Source of the DNA: Bacillus alkalisoli
GTDB lineage: Bacteria; Bacillota; Bacilli; Bacillales; Bacillaceae_I
Assembly (NCBI RefSeq): GCF_002797415.1
Contig: NZ_KZ454944.1
Span: 2,994,665 to 3,058,664, forward strand
Length of the DNA: 64,000 nucleotides
Direction of reading: 5' to 3'
The notes under the pieces are model-generated. The model was not told the DNA's origin and searched no databases. It worked only from the letters and a program-made list of their open reading frames with translations. Position numbers and translations under genes: made by a program. Each line of letters begins with the position of its first letter. Positions within the stretch are counted from its first letter, which is position 1. Shown one piece after another: positions 16,336 through 25,374 of the stretch.

Positions 16336-16660
16336 TAGTATGTAGTAATTCTTTCATAAGCGGAGCATGTACGTTTTGTTGAATCATAGCCTCCATTACT
16401 TTTATTGTTGGAACATTTGTAGGAATTGTTTTTTCTAACAATGTAATAAGTGATGGAAAGCTGACAAAGCCTTCCGCTTTTTGATTTTTTATTTCTTTGC
16501 TCATATATTCACATACTTCTAAAATCTTGTCTACAGAATCTTTATCCCACTTCTCTCTCATAATGAGCACATCAAATGGATATTCTTCTATTTTCACATT
16601 TTTTAATAACAATTCTAAATGATACTCCATCCGTTCTACTTTTTTACGTAAATCGTCCAT
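16319..16660 (-). CDS. yhaI: YhaI, DUF1878 protein
   Basis: 113-aa cytoplasmic helical protein of unknown function conserved in Bacillus next to scoC. The N-terminal [19 protein letters not shown] is a predicted coiled coil. AGGAGAG precedes ATG 16660. The stop lies inside the last codons of scoC on the other strand (17-bp overlap of 3' ends). Confidence 0.85.
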   Translation of the reverse strand: MDDLRKKVERMEYHLELLLKNVKIEEYPFDVLIMREKWDKDSVDKILEVCEYMSKEIKNQKAEGFVSFPSLITLLEKTIPTNVPTIKVMEAMIQQNVHAPLMKELLHTITKRK

Positions 16661-16824
16661 TTTATCTCTCCTAATATGTAAATCGCTTATGTTTATTATC
16701 TTACCTCTTTCTTATTATATCTCACCATCATATTTTGACAAAAAAATATAAATTTTGCTATTGATTTTTTGTTGATAAAATCGTAAAGTAGTTTAGTAAT
16801 TTCAATAATAAATTACTTCTGGGT

Positions 16825-16975
16825 AAATTTCATATTTACGCTTCGTTTATTGAAAAATAGATTTTGCTAGTCTTTTAATATAAAATGTTTGATTTTGATC
16901 TTAAATTTTATTAATGACTAGTAATAATGACTTTTTTCAGATAGTATTCATACACTATGATACGGACTCAGTTGA
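16825..16975 (+). repeat. AT-rich MITE-like repeat, family B copy 2
   Basis: Left end ATTTCATATTTACGCTTCG then TTTATTGAAAAA, right end ACACTATGATACGGACTCAG. It fills the 16661-17001 gap upstream of the DUF3267 gene, whose TATAAT-like box lies immediately beyond the right end. Confidence 0.6.
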
Positions 16976-17001
16976 TATAATAGCAACGGCGGTGAGGCAA
17001 C

Positions 17002-17550
17002 ATGAACTGTTGGAAAAGTATTAATGTACACCAAGAATATGGTGTACAGCGTATTACGATAATTTCGATTATCATATCTTTGTTAACTTTTATTCTACTA
17101 TTTACTTCTTTTAGTTTACTATTTTCAGGTGTAGACATATCATCTAGCTACTTTTGGGTACTTTGCTTAAGTATCGTGAGTATGTTCAGTGTGCATAAAA
17201 TATGTCATGCAGTTCCACTAATGTTTACCAAAAGAAAATTTCGATTAAAATGGCATTTTTCTTTTCTTGTACCAATTTGTGAAATTAAAACAAAAAAATC
17301 TTTTTCAAAGCTTGAATCGTACATTATTTTTACCATGCCATTATTACTCATAACTAGCGTATTATTGATGGCAATCTTTATATTCCCAGCATACTTTCAT
17401 TATTTTTCGATGCTTATTGCACTAAATGTTGGGCTTTCTGTACCTGATTTATTGTTTTTATCATACATTAAGTCTGCTCCAAAATCTTGTCAGATCGAAG
17501 AATTAGAAGATGGATATGACATCTTAATAAACAATAGTGAAATGAAATAA
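17002..17550 (+). CDS. DUF3267-like membrane protein with degenerate metalloprotease motif
   Basis: 182 aa with about four membrane helices (roughly 22-46, 53-70, 103-130, 134-153). The motif HKICHAVPL (residues about 69-77) aligns with the HExxH zinc site of DUF3267 putative membrane metalloproteases, but the catalytic Glu is Lys, so protease activity is doubtful. GGCGGTGAGG precedes ATG 17002. A similar-position gene (yhaJ) exists near scoC in B. subtilis, but equivalence is not shown. Monocistronic with its own terminator. Confidence 0.65.
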   Translation: MNCWKSINVHQEYGVQRITIISIIISLLTFILLFTSFSLLFSGVDISSSYFWVLCLSIVSMFSVHKICHAVPLMFTKRKFRLKWHFSFLVPICEIKTKKSFSKLESYIIFTMPLLLITSVLLMAIFIFPAYFHYFSMLIALNVGLSVPDLLFLSYIKSAPKSCQIEELEDGYDILINNSEMK

Positions 17551-17596
17551 AAGTCGCTCTCCATAATATTTTAAACTTTATGGGAGCGACTTTTGT
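17549..17596 (+). terminator. Terminator after DUF3267 gene
   Basis: AAAAGTCGCTC pairs with GAGCGACTTTT with ATA/TAT extension; T-rich tail. Confidence 0.82.
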
Positions 17597-17709
17597 ATTT
17601 AGGCCACAATAAAAAACATTTAATAACACAGCTGTTTTTTAAAATTGGTAAAATTAAATATATATTTCATCTTGCGTATTCCTATCTTTTCTGGCAAAAC
17701 TTTGGTATT

Positions 17710-17870
17710 GTTAAGTGAGTGAGTTTCAAAAATATGTTTACTTTTTGAAAAACGAAAAATTACCAATAAATTCTAATCAGAAGTAACCAAAGTAGGAACA
17801 AGCAACTTAATTGGTAAATAAAGTTTCCGTTTTTCACTAAATGAAACGTATTTATGAAATTGATTAGAAT
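17710..17870 (-). repeat. AT-rich MITE-like repeat, family B copy 4 (inverted)
   Basis: Reads on the minus strand from AATCAATTTCATAAATACG...TTTAGTGAAAAACG to TTTTGAAACTCACTCACTTA, matching copy 3 at both ends. It fills most of the 17551-17903 gap, upstream of the 61-aa gene. Confidence 0.65.
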
Positions 17871-17903
17871 AATAAATAGAAAAGATTAAAGGAGGGGAGC
17901 TAT

Positions 17904-18089
17904 ATGGCTATTTTATTTATTCCAGTGGCTGTATTCATACTCTTCTACATAAACAAATTAACGAACGCACTTTGTGAACAAAAAGAAATTCCAGAAGAAC
18001 GCCAAGGCAAAGTGTTCCGAACTATTAATGTCTTGATTTTAATTTTATTAATTTCTTCTTACGTTGATATTTTGTTCTCCACCCTGTAG
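17904..18089 (+). CDS. Small two-helix membrane protein, 61 aa
   Basis: Not recognised. Helices at about 1-18 and 42-58 are separated by a charged loop (NALCEQKEIPEERQGKVFR). A strong AAAGGAGGGG site precedes ATG 17904. It lies between scoC and prsA; no function can be assigned. Confidence 0.7.
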   Translation: MAILFIPVAVFILFYINKLTNALCEQKEIPEERQGKVFRTINVLILILLISSYVDILFSTL

Positions 18090-18154
18090 TTAATTTGTAA
18101 TGAATACATAGTAAATCAAGTAATTGAACTTATAGTAACAATCTTTAAAAGAAA

Positions 18155-18330
18155 GGCTATGTTAAAGTTTGTTGTTGAATCATTGTCAATCTAGCGGTTG
18201 ATTTCCGCGCATATCGAAGCCTCCTCGTCGCTAGTGCTCAAGCGGGAAACGGGAGACCCCCGCTTGAGCACTAGCGACGAGGAGGCTCCCGGCCCGCCCG
18301 CGGAAATCAACAGCGGTGTTTAACAGAGCC
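18155..18330. repeat. Family A element, copy 4, with a 29-bp perfect internal hairpin
   Basis: Outer ends GGCTATGTTAAAG and GTTTAACAGAGCC; inner ends GCGGTTGATTTCCGCG and CGCGGAAATCAACAGCG. The arms 18218-18246 and 18259-18287 are perfectly complementary over 29 bp, around a 12-nt loop containing GGGAGACC. This palindrome (CTCGTCGCTAGTGCTCAAGC) is not seen in the other copies. Confidence 0.85.
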
Positions 18331-18337
18331 AAAAGAA

Positions 18338-18376
18338 AAAAGCGATGAAGGAGATTTCCTTCATCGCTTTTTTTTG
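18338..18376. terminator. Bidirectional terminator next to YjcZ gene 1
   Basis: AAGCGATGAAGGA pairs with TCCTTCATCGCTT, loop GATT; long T runs on both strands. Confidence 0.88.
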
Positions 18377-18383
18377 ATTTAGA

Positions 18384-18470
18384 TTAGTACAACCAAGCTG
18401 CACCAACGATAACTAAAAGTATGAACAATACAACGATTAACGCGAAGCCGCCGCCGTGTGAATGTGACAT
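18384..18470 (-). CDS. YjcZ-family sporulation micropeptide (copy 1), 28 aa
   Basis: Hand-translated: starts MSHSHGGGFALIVVLFIL and ends IVGAAWLY. The glycine-rich N terminus followed by FALIVVLFILLVIVGA is the signature of YjcZ/SscA-type tiny hydrophobic spore proteins. AAAGGAGGA lies 9 nt upstream of ATG 18470. It pairs with a near-identical gene at 18506-18592, so the two are a tandem duplication. Confidence 0.85.
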   Translation of the reverse strand: MSHSHGGGFALIVVLFILLVIVGAAWLY

Positions 18471-18505
18471 TCCGTTTTCCTCCTTTTACTACACGAATTA
18501 ACTGG

Positions 18506-18592
18506 TTAGTATAACCAAGCTGCACCTACAATTACTAACAAGATGAACAATACTACGATTAACGCAAATCCACCTGCATATGAAGCACCCAT
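18506..18592 (-). CDS. YjcZ-family sporulation micropeptide (copy 2), 28 aa
   Basis: Starts MGASYAGGFALIVVLFIL and ends IVGAAWLY, identical to copy 1 from residue 9 onward although many third codon positions differ. AAAGGAGGTG precedes ATG 18592. It is first in the pair and could be co-transcribed with copy 1. Small hydrophobic spore proteins of this type are made in the mother cell in B. subtilis. Confidence 0.85.
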   Translation of the reverse strand: MGASYAGGFALIVVLFILLVIVGAAWLY

Positions 18593-18881
18593 TGAGTAAC
18601 ACCTCCTTTTGAGTTGTTACGCTATCTTATGCGTCTGTTCCTCAAAAAGCATAGGCATAAGCCCTACAAATAAATGTTTTACTTATTCCCTGGGTTAACT
18701 TGATTACGTAATTTTATTTGTTTTCATGCTTCCATATATACATATGTATTGGTGTATTTATCGTGTGGACTAATGCCTATATTCTAAAAATTGTAATGTG
18801 CTCTTTCCATAAATTCCTAAGTGCACATTTGTTATGTTATAGTATTGGTAAAATATTTCCATACAAAGGAGTTGAAAGATT

Positions 18882-19751
18882 ATGAATAAAAGTAGGCTAC
18901 TCTTTATAATTTTATTTACATACATAGCACTTGTAGGCTGTAATAATGAATCGAAGGAAGAAGACACACCTGAGTTCGTCGTAGAAACTACGTTCGGAAA
19001 CATTACAAAAGAAGAGTTTTATAAATCATTAAAAAACCGCTTCGGTGAAGAGGTACTGCGTGAGTTGGTATATGAGAAAGTATTAACTCATCAGTTTAAT
19101 CTTACGGACGAGGAAGTAATTGAACGTTTTGATGAATTTAAAGAGGACTTAGGAGCACAGTTTGAAGCTGCTTTAATGAGAAGTGGTTTTAAATCGGAAG
19201 AACAATTTAAAAAGACATTACGAACTGCAATGCTTCAAGAAAAAGCTGCTATGGAATTAGTTGAAGTAACAGACGAAGAGTTACTAACCTATTACGATAA
19301 TATCCAATTACCAATTAAGGCGAGCCATATTTTAGTCGATGATGAAGAAACAGCCCTATTACTTATTGAGAAGTTAGAAGAAGGTGCTGATTTTTCACAG
19401 CTAGCAAAAGAAAATTCAACAGATCAAGCCACGGCTGAAGCAGGAGGAGACTTAGGATGGTTTGGTCCTGGGAAAATGTTAGAACAATTCGAGAAAACTG
19501 CTTATAGCTTAGAAGTTGGAGAAACAAGTGATCCTGTTGAAACTATTTATGGTTATCACATAATCAAGGTAGTGGACATAGAGGAGCGGCAGCCTTTTGA
19601 ACAAATGAAGGATCAGCTTCGTGAAGAGGTCATAAAAGAGAAAATTAACCAAGAGCTAATTAACGAAGCTGTACAAAAGCATTTAGACGAAGCGAATGTG
19701 AAGGTGAATGATCCTTCTCTAAAAGAGGCTTTTGACCTTTCGGAGTACTGA
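18882..19751 (+). CDS. prsA: Foldase lipoprotein PrsA
   Basis: Membrane-anchored extracytoplasmic peptidyl-prolyl isomerase that folds secreted proteins. Signal peptide with lipobox LVGC (lipidated Cys20), helical NC domain, PpiC/parvulin domain at about residues 146-235 (IKASHILVDDEETA, GGDLGWFGPGKM, YGYHIIKV) and a helical C terminus ending acidic. AAGGAG precedes ATG 18882. At 289 aa it matches B. subtilis PrsA (292 aa). Located between scoC/yhaI and yhaL as in B. subtilis; ScoC and PrsA both bear on exoprotein output. Confidence 0.95.
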   Translation: MNKSRLLFIILFTYIALVGCNNESKEEDTPEFVVETTFGNITKEEFYKSLKNRFGEEVLRELVYEKVLTHQFNLTDEEVIERFDEFKEDLGAQFEAALMRSGFKSEEQFKKTLRTAMLQEKAAMELVEVTDEELLTYYDNIQLPIKASHILVDDEETALLLIEKLEEGADFSQLAKENSTDQATAEAGGDLGWFGPGKMLEQFEKTAYSLEVGETSDPVETIYGYHIIKVVDIEERQPFEQMKDQLREEVIKEKINQELINEAVQKHLDEANVKVNDPSLKEAFDLSEY

Positions 19752-19762
19752 CAATAGAAATA

Positions 19763-19806
19763 AAAAAGAGGCCATCCACTATTTGAATATGGATGCCTCT
19801 TTTCGT
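19763..19806. terminator. Terminator between prsA and yhaL
   Basis: AAAGAGGC(C)ATCCA pairs with TGGATGCCTCTTT with one bulge; T runs on both sides. Confidence 0.85.
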
Positions 19807-19813
19807 TATGTTT

Positions 19814-19999
19814 TCAAGAACCAACTTGTTGAGAGTATTGACGTTTTTCTTTTTCTTCTTCCATGCGTTCCATGTATACTCTGCCTTCTTGCTCAATTTG
19901 TACATCTTCTTTTTCTTTGTCTTCTCGTGCTGATTTAACTGTCATATAACCGCTAAAGCATATTCCTATAATAATTAAAAAGATTAACCAACCCATCAT
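19814..19999 (-). CDS. yhaL: Sporulation protein YhaL
   Basis: 61-aa protein with one N-terminal membrane helix (GWLIFLIIIGICFSGYMTV) and a long charged Glu/Lys-rich tail. B. subtilis YhaL of similar size is needed for efficient sporulation and lies between prsA and yhaM. AAAGGATG is upstream of ATG 19999 (a second ATG follows directly). Confidence 0.82.
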   Translation of the reverse strand: MMGWLIFLIIIGICFSGYMTVKSAREDKEKEDVQIEQEGRVYMERMEEEKEKRQYSQQVGS

Positions 20000-20071
20000 G
20001 CTTCATCCTTTCTTCATTAGACAAGCTATTTAATAGGATGTATATGAATAAGTGGACAAACCTATGACTAC

Positions 20072-21019
20072 TTATTTATGAAAAGTTGGTTTATAGAAGG
20101 AGCGATTATCCATAGCAAATATTCGTTCCGTATATTCACCAGGTTTTACACGTTGTAGAGCTCTGTCTAACATATTCATCTTTGCATCAATGTTATCAAT
20201 ATAGTGTAAGATTTCCGCTTCTTTTATAATTGGTTGTTTAGGGCTTCCCCACTCTAATTTTCCATGGTGAGATAAAACTAAATGTTGAAGTACCATTACT
20301 TCCTCGCCATCAATATTTAACTCTTCCGCCGCTTTTTTAATTTCACTAACCATAATAGAAATATGACCAAGTAAATTTCCTTCAACCGTATACATTGTAG
20401 AAATAGGTCCAGATAGCTCTGTTACTTTTCCTAAGTCATGCAAAATTACTCCAGCATACAATAAATCCTTATCTAACGATGGATACAGGTCTGCAGTAGA
20501 TTTTGCCAAATCCAACATACATACTACGTGATAAGCAAGTCCAGATACGAATTCATGATGATTTTTTGTTGCAGCTGGATATTGTAAAAATTCCTCTTTA
20601 TATTTATTTAATAAATGCCTCGTAATACGTTGTATGTTAGGGTTTTCCATTTCAAATATTGCCGTTGTAATTTTGGATATCATTTCTTCTTGTTTTAGTG
20701 GAGCAGTTTCTAATAGGTCTGCTAGTGTTACTTGTTCATGTTCTTCTTTTGATCTTAATTTCTTAAGTTTTAGTTGATTACGCCCGCGATAATGGTGAAT
20801 CTCTCCTAATACACGAACGATGTGTTGGGCAACGTATACTGTTTCATCTTCCGGAGAAACGTCCCAAACTTTTGCTTCAATATCACCTGTTTTGTCTTGC
20901 AAAATTAATGTTAAAAATGGCTTGCCATTACTAGCAATGCCTTTAGTAGAAGATTTTATTAGGAGAAAACATTCTACTTGTTCTCCAACTTCGTAATTTA
21001 AGATCCCCTTTTGTTTCAT
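20072..21019 (-). CDS. yhaM: 3'-5' exoribonuclease YhaM
   Basis: Manganese-dependent 3'-5' exonuclease that trims RNA ends. An N-terminal OB-fold (about 8-90, [36 protein letters not shown]) precedes an HD domain with [11 protein letters not shown] and [12 protein letters not shown] plus distal HH ([10 protein letters not shown]). The start is placed at ATG 21019 with GGAGG 8 nt upstream, giving 315 aa, equal to B. subtilis YhaM within a residue; a longer frame from 21055 would run into the upstream MFS gene. It belongs with yhaN and yhaO but an MFS gene separates them here. Confidence 0.93.
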   Translation of the reverse strand: MKQKGILNYEVGEQVECFLLIKSSTKGIASNGKPFLTLILQDKTGDIEAKVWDVSPEDETVYVAQHIVRVLGEIHHYRGRNQLKLKKLRSKEEHEQVTLADLLETAPLKQEEMISKITTAIFEMENPNIQRITRHLLNKYKEEFLQYPAATKNHHEFVSGLAYHVVCMLDLAKSTADLYPSLDKDLLYAGVILHDLGKVTELSGPISTMYTVEGNLLGHISIMVSEIKKAAEELNIDGEEVMVLQHLVLSHHGKLEWGSPKQPIIKEAEILHYIDNIDAKMNMLDRALQRVKPGEYTERIFAMDNRSFYKPTFHK

Positions 21020-21051
21020 ATCGTTCTCCTCCGTCACTTTATTTTTATTAA

Positions 21052-22275
21052 TCACGTGGTCACTTCGACTTGTTTTGCTTTCTGACTAAGCCATACTTTT
21101 GTTGCGATTAAGCCTACAAGTAAAATAAAAGCTCCAAACAAATATGGAATATGGATATTTATTTCAAATAAAATCCCAGCTAATATTGGTCCTACTGTGT
21201 TGCCGAGACTTAAGAATGAATTGTTTAATCCCATTATAAACCCTTGTTTTTTTCCAGCTAATTTAGATATAAAAGAGTTCAGAGATGGTCGTAACAATGA
21301 ATTGCCTAAGAAAAATATACTTGTTGTTAGTAAAACGAGTAAGAAAGTTGTTGCAAATGTCATGATGACAAAGCCAATTGCACTTATCAGTAGAGAAAAC
21401 ATGACCACTTTTTGTTCTCCGAATTTACGAGTTAATCTTCCTACCAATACTCCTTGTGCAATAGTCCCAACTAGACCTACAAGTAATACAATTAACCCTA
21501 CCTGACTAGGTGTATACTCATATCGAATCATTGTATAGTAACCAAAGATTGATTGGAAGTTTGCTAATGCAAAGCTCATAATAAAAACTAATATTAACAA
21601 AAACCCTACAGGACTATTAATGGCATTTGCCATCATGACAAATTGGTTTTTTTGTTTTACTCCCGCTTCTTGCAGTCTATCTTGCTCCCTTTTTTCTTTC
21701 GGATACGACTCAGGTAAAACAAGTATAGAAACAATACCCGCAATTGTTGCTAAAGTTCCTGCAAAAATGAAAGGTAAAGATAGATTATATTCGGCCAGCC
21801 AGCCTCCTATTCCTGGACCTACTACAATTCCAAGCCCCATGGCTGCACCAAGAATACCCATTCCTTGTCCGCGCTTTTCTTCACTTGTTACATCTGAAAC
21901 GTAAGCCATAGCAGTAGGCATTAACGCTGCACCAAAAAGACCAGCTAATATTCGAGAAACGAACAACATCCATATTCCAGTGGCGAATGCAAATATAAAT
22001 TCCGCTACCGCGAACCCAAAAAGGCCAAGTGTAATTAAAGGTTTTCTACCAATTTTATCAGACACCCTTCCCCATATTGGTGCAAAAAGGAACTGCATAA
22101 AGGCATAGACAGCAACCAAAAAACCAAGCGTTCTAGCGGTCGCTCCAAACATGTCGATATAAAAAGGTAAGATAGGTATGACTAACCCGATACCAATCAT
22201 TACAATAAACAAATTGAAGCTTAATAAAATTAATGGTGTCTTTGAACGAGATTTACTCGTGTGTTGATCTGTCAT
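21052..22275 (-). CDS. MFS drug/metabolite exporter (TetA/NorA-like)
   Basis: Twelve-helix major facilitator. Motif [14 protein letters not shown] lies between helices 2 and 3, and the drug-antiporter-type motif C is seen as [16 protein letters not shown] in helix 5, so proton-coupled efflux is likely; the substrate is unknown. ATG 22275 is favoured by GGAG about 9 nt upstream over an earlier ATG at 22290. It interrupts the yhaM-yhaN-yhaO cluster of B. subtilis, so it may have been inserted; base composition by eye does not differ from its neighbours. Confidence 0.85.
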   Translation of the reverse strand: MTDQHTSKSRSKTPLILLSFNLFIVMIGIGLVIPILPFYIDMFGATARTLGFLVAVYAFMQFLFAPIWGRVSDKIGRKPLITLGLFGFAVAEFIFAFATGIWMLFVSRILAGLFGAALMPTAMAYVSDVTSEEKRGQGMGILGAAMGLGIVVGPGIGGWLAEYNLSLPFIFAGTLATIAGIVSILVLPESYPKEKREQDRLQEAGVKQKNQFVMMANAINSPVGFLLILVFIMSFALANFQSIFGYYTMIRYEYTPSQVGLIVLLVGLVGTIAQGVLVGRLTRKFGEQKVVMFSLLISAIGFVIMTFATTFLLVLLTTSIFFLGNSLLRPSLNSFISKLAGKKQGFIMGLNNSFLSLGNTVGPILAGILFEINIHIPYLFGAFILLVGLIATKVWLSQKAKQVEVTT

Positions 22276-22353
22276 ATAAAAATACTCCATTCGTACAAGT
22301 CAGTTAGTAGTAGTACATGATAACTTACTCAGTTAAGAATATCACTTGCCATA

Positions 22354-25300
22354 TTACGTGGCAAACATTGTTGATTCTTCCATAACGTAGACAATTGCAC
22401 CTTTCTTCATACTAAGTTTTTCTTTAATGAAATGATGACATGTGAAGAAAATAATTTGGTTTCCTTCATTCGTAATCTCTTCTAACAGCTTCATAGCTAG
22501 ATCTGTTCTATTGGAGTCAAAATTTACAAAAGTATCATCGATAATAAAAGGAAGCGCTTTTTCATTACTCCATGCTGCAGCAACGGCAAATCTTAATGCA
22601 ATATACAATTGCTCAATAGTCGCCTGACTTAATTCTTTTGGTAAAAAAACCATTCCATCCTTATGCTCCACTACTAACGTTTTCTCTGATGATAATGTCA
22701 TCACTTTTACATACTTTCCACCTGTTAATAAATTGAAGTACTTAGTGGCTTTTTCTAATACTTGTGGTAACTTTACTTCTTGATAGTAGTTCATCGTTTT
22801 GTTTAGTAGATGTTTAGCAGTCTCAAATACGGACCACTTTTTTGCTAGTCGTTCAAATAATGCTTTTTCATTTTCATAATCTTGTTTTACCATTGCGTAG
22901 GTTGTACCAGCTTCTAGTACCTTTATTGTCTCAAGGTAAGTTGCTTTTTCTTTGTACCTTTCTTGTAGTTGATTTTCTATTGAATGAATGTCCTCCTTAA
23001 CTAATATGAGCTCGTAGTTCCAATCGTTTACTTTCAGCCAATCTTCTTTACTCACTTCGTATAGCTTTTCTAATTGTGTAATTTGCGCTTGTAACATATC
23101 ACGTCTTTGTTCTAGGTCGACACCAATAGCATTTTGTTCTGCTTTCTCTCGAAACTTCTCTTCTGTACTTACGTTTGCTGATACGTAAAGCTGGTCCATT
23201 TGCTTTACTACTTCTACTTGTTGTTGAATTAGTAATCGTTTTTCTTCTGCTAATGGGACAAGTTTTTCTTTTAGATGTTTCATTGTTTGTATTAAATTTT
23301 TTAATTGTTCCTGCTCATTTCTCGCTAAGTAGAAACAATGATTTAGGTTATTATAATCAAAACCTAGTTTTTTATTATTTGATTGTATCTTTAAAACTAA
23401 ATCGTTTAATTCATTTTCGTGTAGTTTTTTGTCTATTGATACTTCCTCTAGCTCCAATAAGTATTTTTTCAACGCACTTATTTCTTCAAATGCCTCTTCC
23501 ATAAAAGAAATTTGAAATTCAGATAAATCAATTATTTCGTTTAGGTTTTTCCACTTTTCATCTATTAAAAATTTCTTTTGTTCCCAAGCTTCATAAAGTG
23601 AAACCGTTTTTTCATAACTTCGTTCATGCTGGCGTAGAAGTACCATTTCTTTGACGAGCATCTTTTCTACTTGCTCGTTTTCTATTAATAACTTTTGCAC
23701 TTTGTTTATTTCATCTAAAGATGTACGTTGCTCAGACAATTCTTTTTTAAGTTTTGAAAGTTCAGCTAAAATATTTTTTTCTTCTTCTTTCCATTCTACG
23801 GAGGAGTTTTTCGATTTCTTACTAAAAGTAAAAAGGAATGTGCCCCCTAAACAAAAAATAGCAATTAACGAGAGTCCAATATTACCAATTGAAAATCCAT
23901 ATATGGCTAATCCAGCACAAACAACTGATAAAACGCTAAACAGAATCACGGTACTTTTTTTAGAAACTTTTTCAGCTTGTTCTTGTTGAGCTCTTTGTTT
24001 CTTCAATTGTTCGAGTATCTTTTCCTGTGCGCGAATTTCGTTCTCTATTGAGCTACGTTTATTTTCGTTAATTAAGTTGTTTAACCTATTTTTCTCTTGC
24101 TCTGGTAGCAGTTCTGCTTTTAACTGCTTTATATTAAACTCACTATTCTCTAACTCTTCTTTCGCTGTAGAAAATTGTTTATCTACTCTTACTTTTTCTT
24201 CTTCCAACTGCTTTTCTTCAAACACTAATTCACGTAGTTGCATTTTTGTTTGAAGTGTCGTTTGGAAACATAAAATCTCACTATCCAACTTATTCTCCCA
24301 ACCAATGCTTTCTTTAATCTGTTGAATTTTACTTTTAAGATTATGCTCGGTAATAGTAAGCTGTTCTAAAGCTTGTTCTAATTGCTCATAATTCAACTGT
24401 AAATCCGTGATAGACTCCAATGCTTTTAATTTTTCTTGCAACTGTGTCTCTGGTATATTATCTAACTTTGAATTAATTTCATTCATTTGTTCCGTTAGAG
24501 TGTTTATTTTTGATTCAAAAAAAGTCCATTCTTTTTGGAGACTTTCTAGCCTTGTCACACCATTGATTGGAAATGGTTTATACATAGGGAGCGTCTGTAA
24601 TTTTGAATCGTACTGAATTAATTCTGTGTATAAAGGAGTGATTGAAATCATTTGATCTGTTAGTTGTTTTTGTATTTGCAATTGCTTTTGCTTATGCGTC
24701 AGATTTTCGATTTGACTGTTTAATTTCTCAACATTACTTTGCAGTCGTTCATATTCCCCTATCTTCTCTTCCCACAATACCAACTGTGCTTTTTTATCTT
24801 TTAACGTAGATAACATTTCATTAAGTATTGGCTTTCTACCACCTGGTTTAAAAAGTGCATCAGTTTCTTTTTCTAATTTTTGTCCTAGTTTTTGAAGTTG
24901 ATCTGTTCCTATCATGCCAGATGAAAATAAATAACTACCAAGTTCGTCTAAATTTGTAAGTTTTACATTTTGAATGTCCATTATGTTGAATGAAAAGACT
25001 CCTTTAAATAAAGACTTTTCCATTCCATTTACGATAGTTTCAGTAGAGGTGGAAGTGGTCCCGTCTTCAAAATATACAGTCACTTCACCTGTGGATCTAC
25101 CATTAACTCTTTCTATTTTCACTATTCCCTGTTCCTTTGTTTCTACGGTTAAATAACCGCCATATTGAAATCCAGTTTTAGGTTCGTACCTAAGCTCTGC
25201 TTGGTTTTTTGTTGGAAAACCAAATAAAATGGCATGTATGAAAGCCATAATAGTCGATTTACCAGCCTCATTTTCTCCGTAAAATACTTGTACTGTTGGA

Positions 25301-25368
25301 GAAAATAGGTCAACTTTAACGTTTTGTAATTTTCCAAATCCATATATATGTAAACTTTTAATCTTCAT
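22354..25368 (-). CDS. yhaN: YhaN (SbcE) Rad50/SbcC-like ATPase
   Basis: SMC-like ATPase thought to work with the YhaO nuclease in DNA-end processing. Walker A FYGENEAGKST is at about residues 31-41, followed by very long coiled coils on both sides of a central hydrophobic hairpin (about 470-520, STVILFSVLSVVCAGLAIYGF), and a C-terminal ABC-like half with LSQATIEQLYIALRFAVA (signature) and LPFIIDDTFVNFD (Walker B). AGGAGG precedes ATG 25368; only 6 nt separate it from yhaO. At 1004 aa it is slightly longer than the B. subtilis protein. The membrane hairpin in the coil is a feature of this family rather than of SbcC. Confidence 0.92.
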   Translation of the reverse strand: MKIKSLHIYGFGKLQNVKVDLFSPTVQVFYGENEAGKSTIMAFIHAILFGFPTKNQAELRYEPKTGFQYGGYLTVETKEQGIVKIERVNGRSTGEVTVYFEDGTTSTSTETIVNGMEKSLFKGVFSFNIMDIQNVKLTNLDELGSYLFSSGMIGTDQLQKLGQKLEKETDALFKPGGRKPILNEMLSTLKDKKAQLVLWEEKIGEYERLQSNVEKLNSQIENLTHKQKQLQIQKQLTDQMISITPLYTELIQYDSKLQTLPMYKPFPINGVTRLESLQKEWTFFESKINTLTEQMNEINSKLDNIPETQLQEKLKALESITDLQLNYEQLEQALEQLTITEHNLKSKIQQIKESIGWENKLDSEILCFQTTLQTKMQLRELVFEEKQLEEEKVRVDKQFSTAKEELENSEFNIKQLKAELLPEQEKNRLNNLINENKRSSIENEIRAQEKILEQLKKQRAQQEQAEKVSKKSTVILFSVLSVVCAGLAIYGFSIGNIGLSLIAIFCLGGTFLFTFSKKSKNSSVEWKEEEKNILAELSKLKKELSEQRTSLDEINKVQKLLIENEQVEKMLVKEMVLLRQHERSYEKTVSLYEAWEQKKFLIDEKWKNLNEIIDLSEFQISFMEEAFEEISALKKYLLELEEVSIDKKLHENELNDLVLKIQSNNKKLGFDYNNLNHCFYLARNEQEQLKNLIQTMKHLKEKLVPLAEEKRLLIQQQVEVVKQMDQLYVSANVSTEEKFREKAEQNAIGVDLEQRRDMLQAQITQLEKLYEVSKEDWLKVNDWNYELILVKEDIHSIENQLQERYKEKATYLETIKVLEAGTTYAMVKQDYENEKALFERLAKKWSVFETAKHLLNKTMNYYQEVKLPQVLEKATKYFNLLTGGKYVKVMTLSSEKTLVVEHKDGMVFLPKELSQATIEQLYIALRFAVAAAWSNEKALPFIIDDTFVNFDSNRTDLAMKLLEEITNEGNQIIFFTCHHFIKEKLSMKKGAIVYVMEESTMFAT

Positions 25369-25374
25369 CTTACA

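Noticed and set aside
18155-18330. Insertion sequence or group II intron
   Set aside because: Only 176 bp, no transposase or reverse transcriptase, and the same motif family recurs as short repeats.
21197-21505. 102-codon ORF antisense to the MFS gene
   Set aside because: Shadow frame; amino-acid composition and lack of a start signal argue against it.
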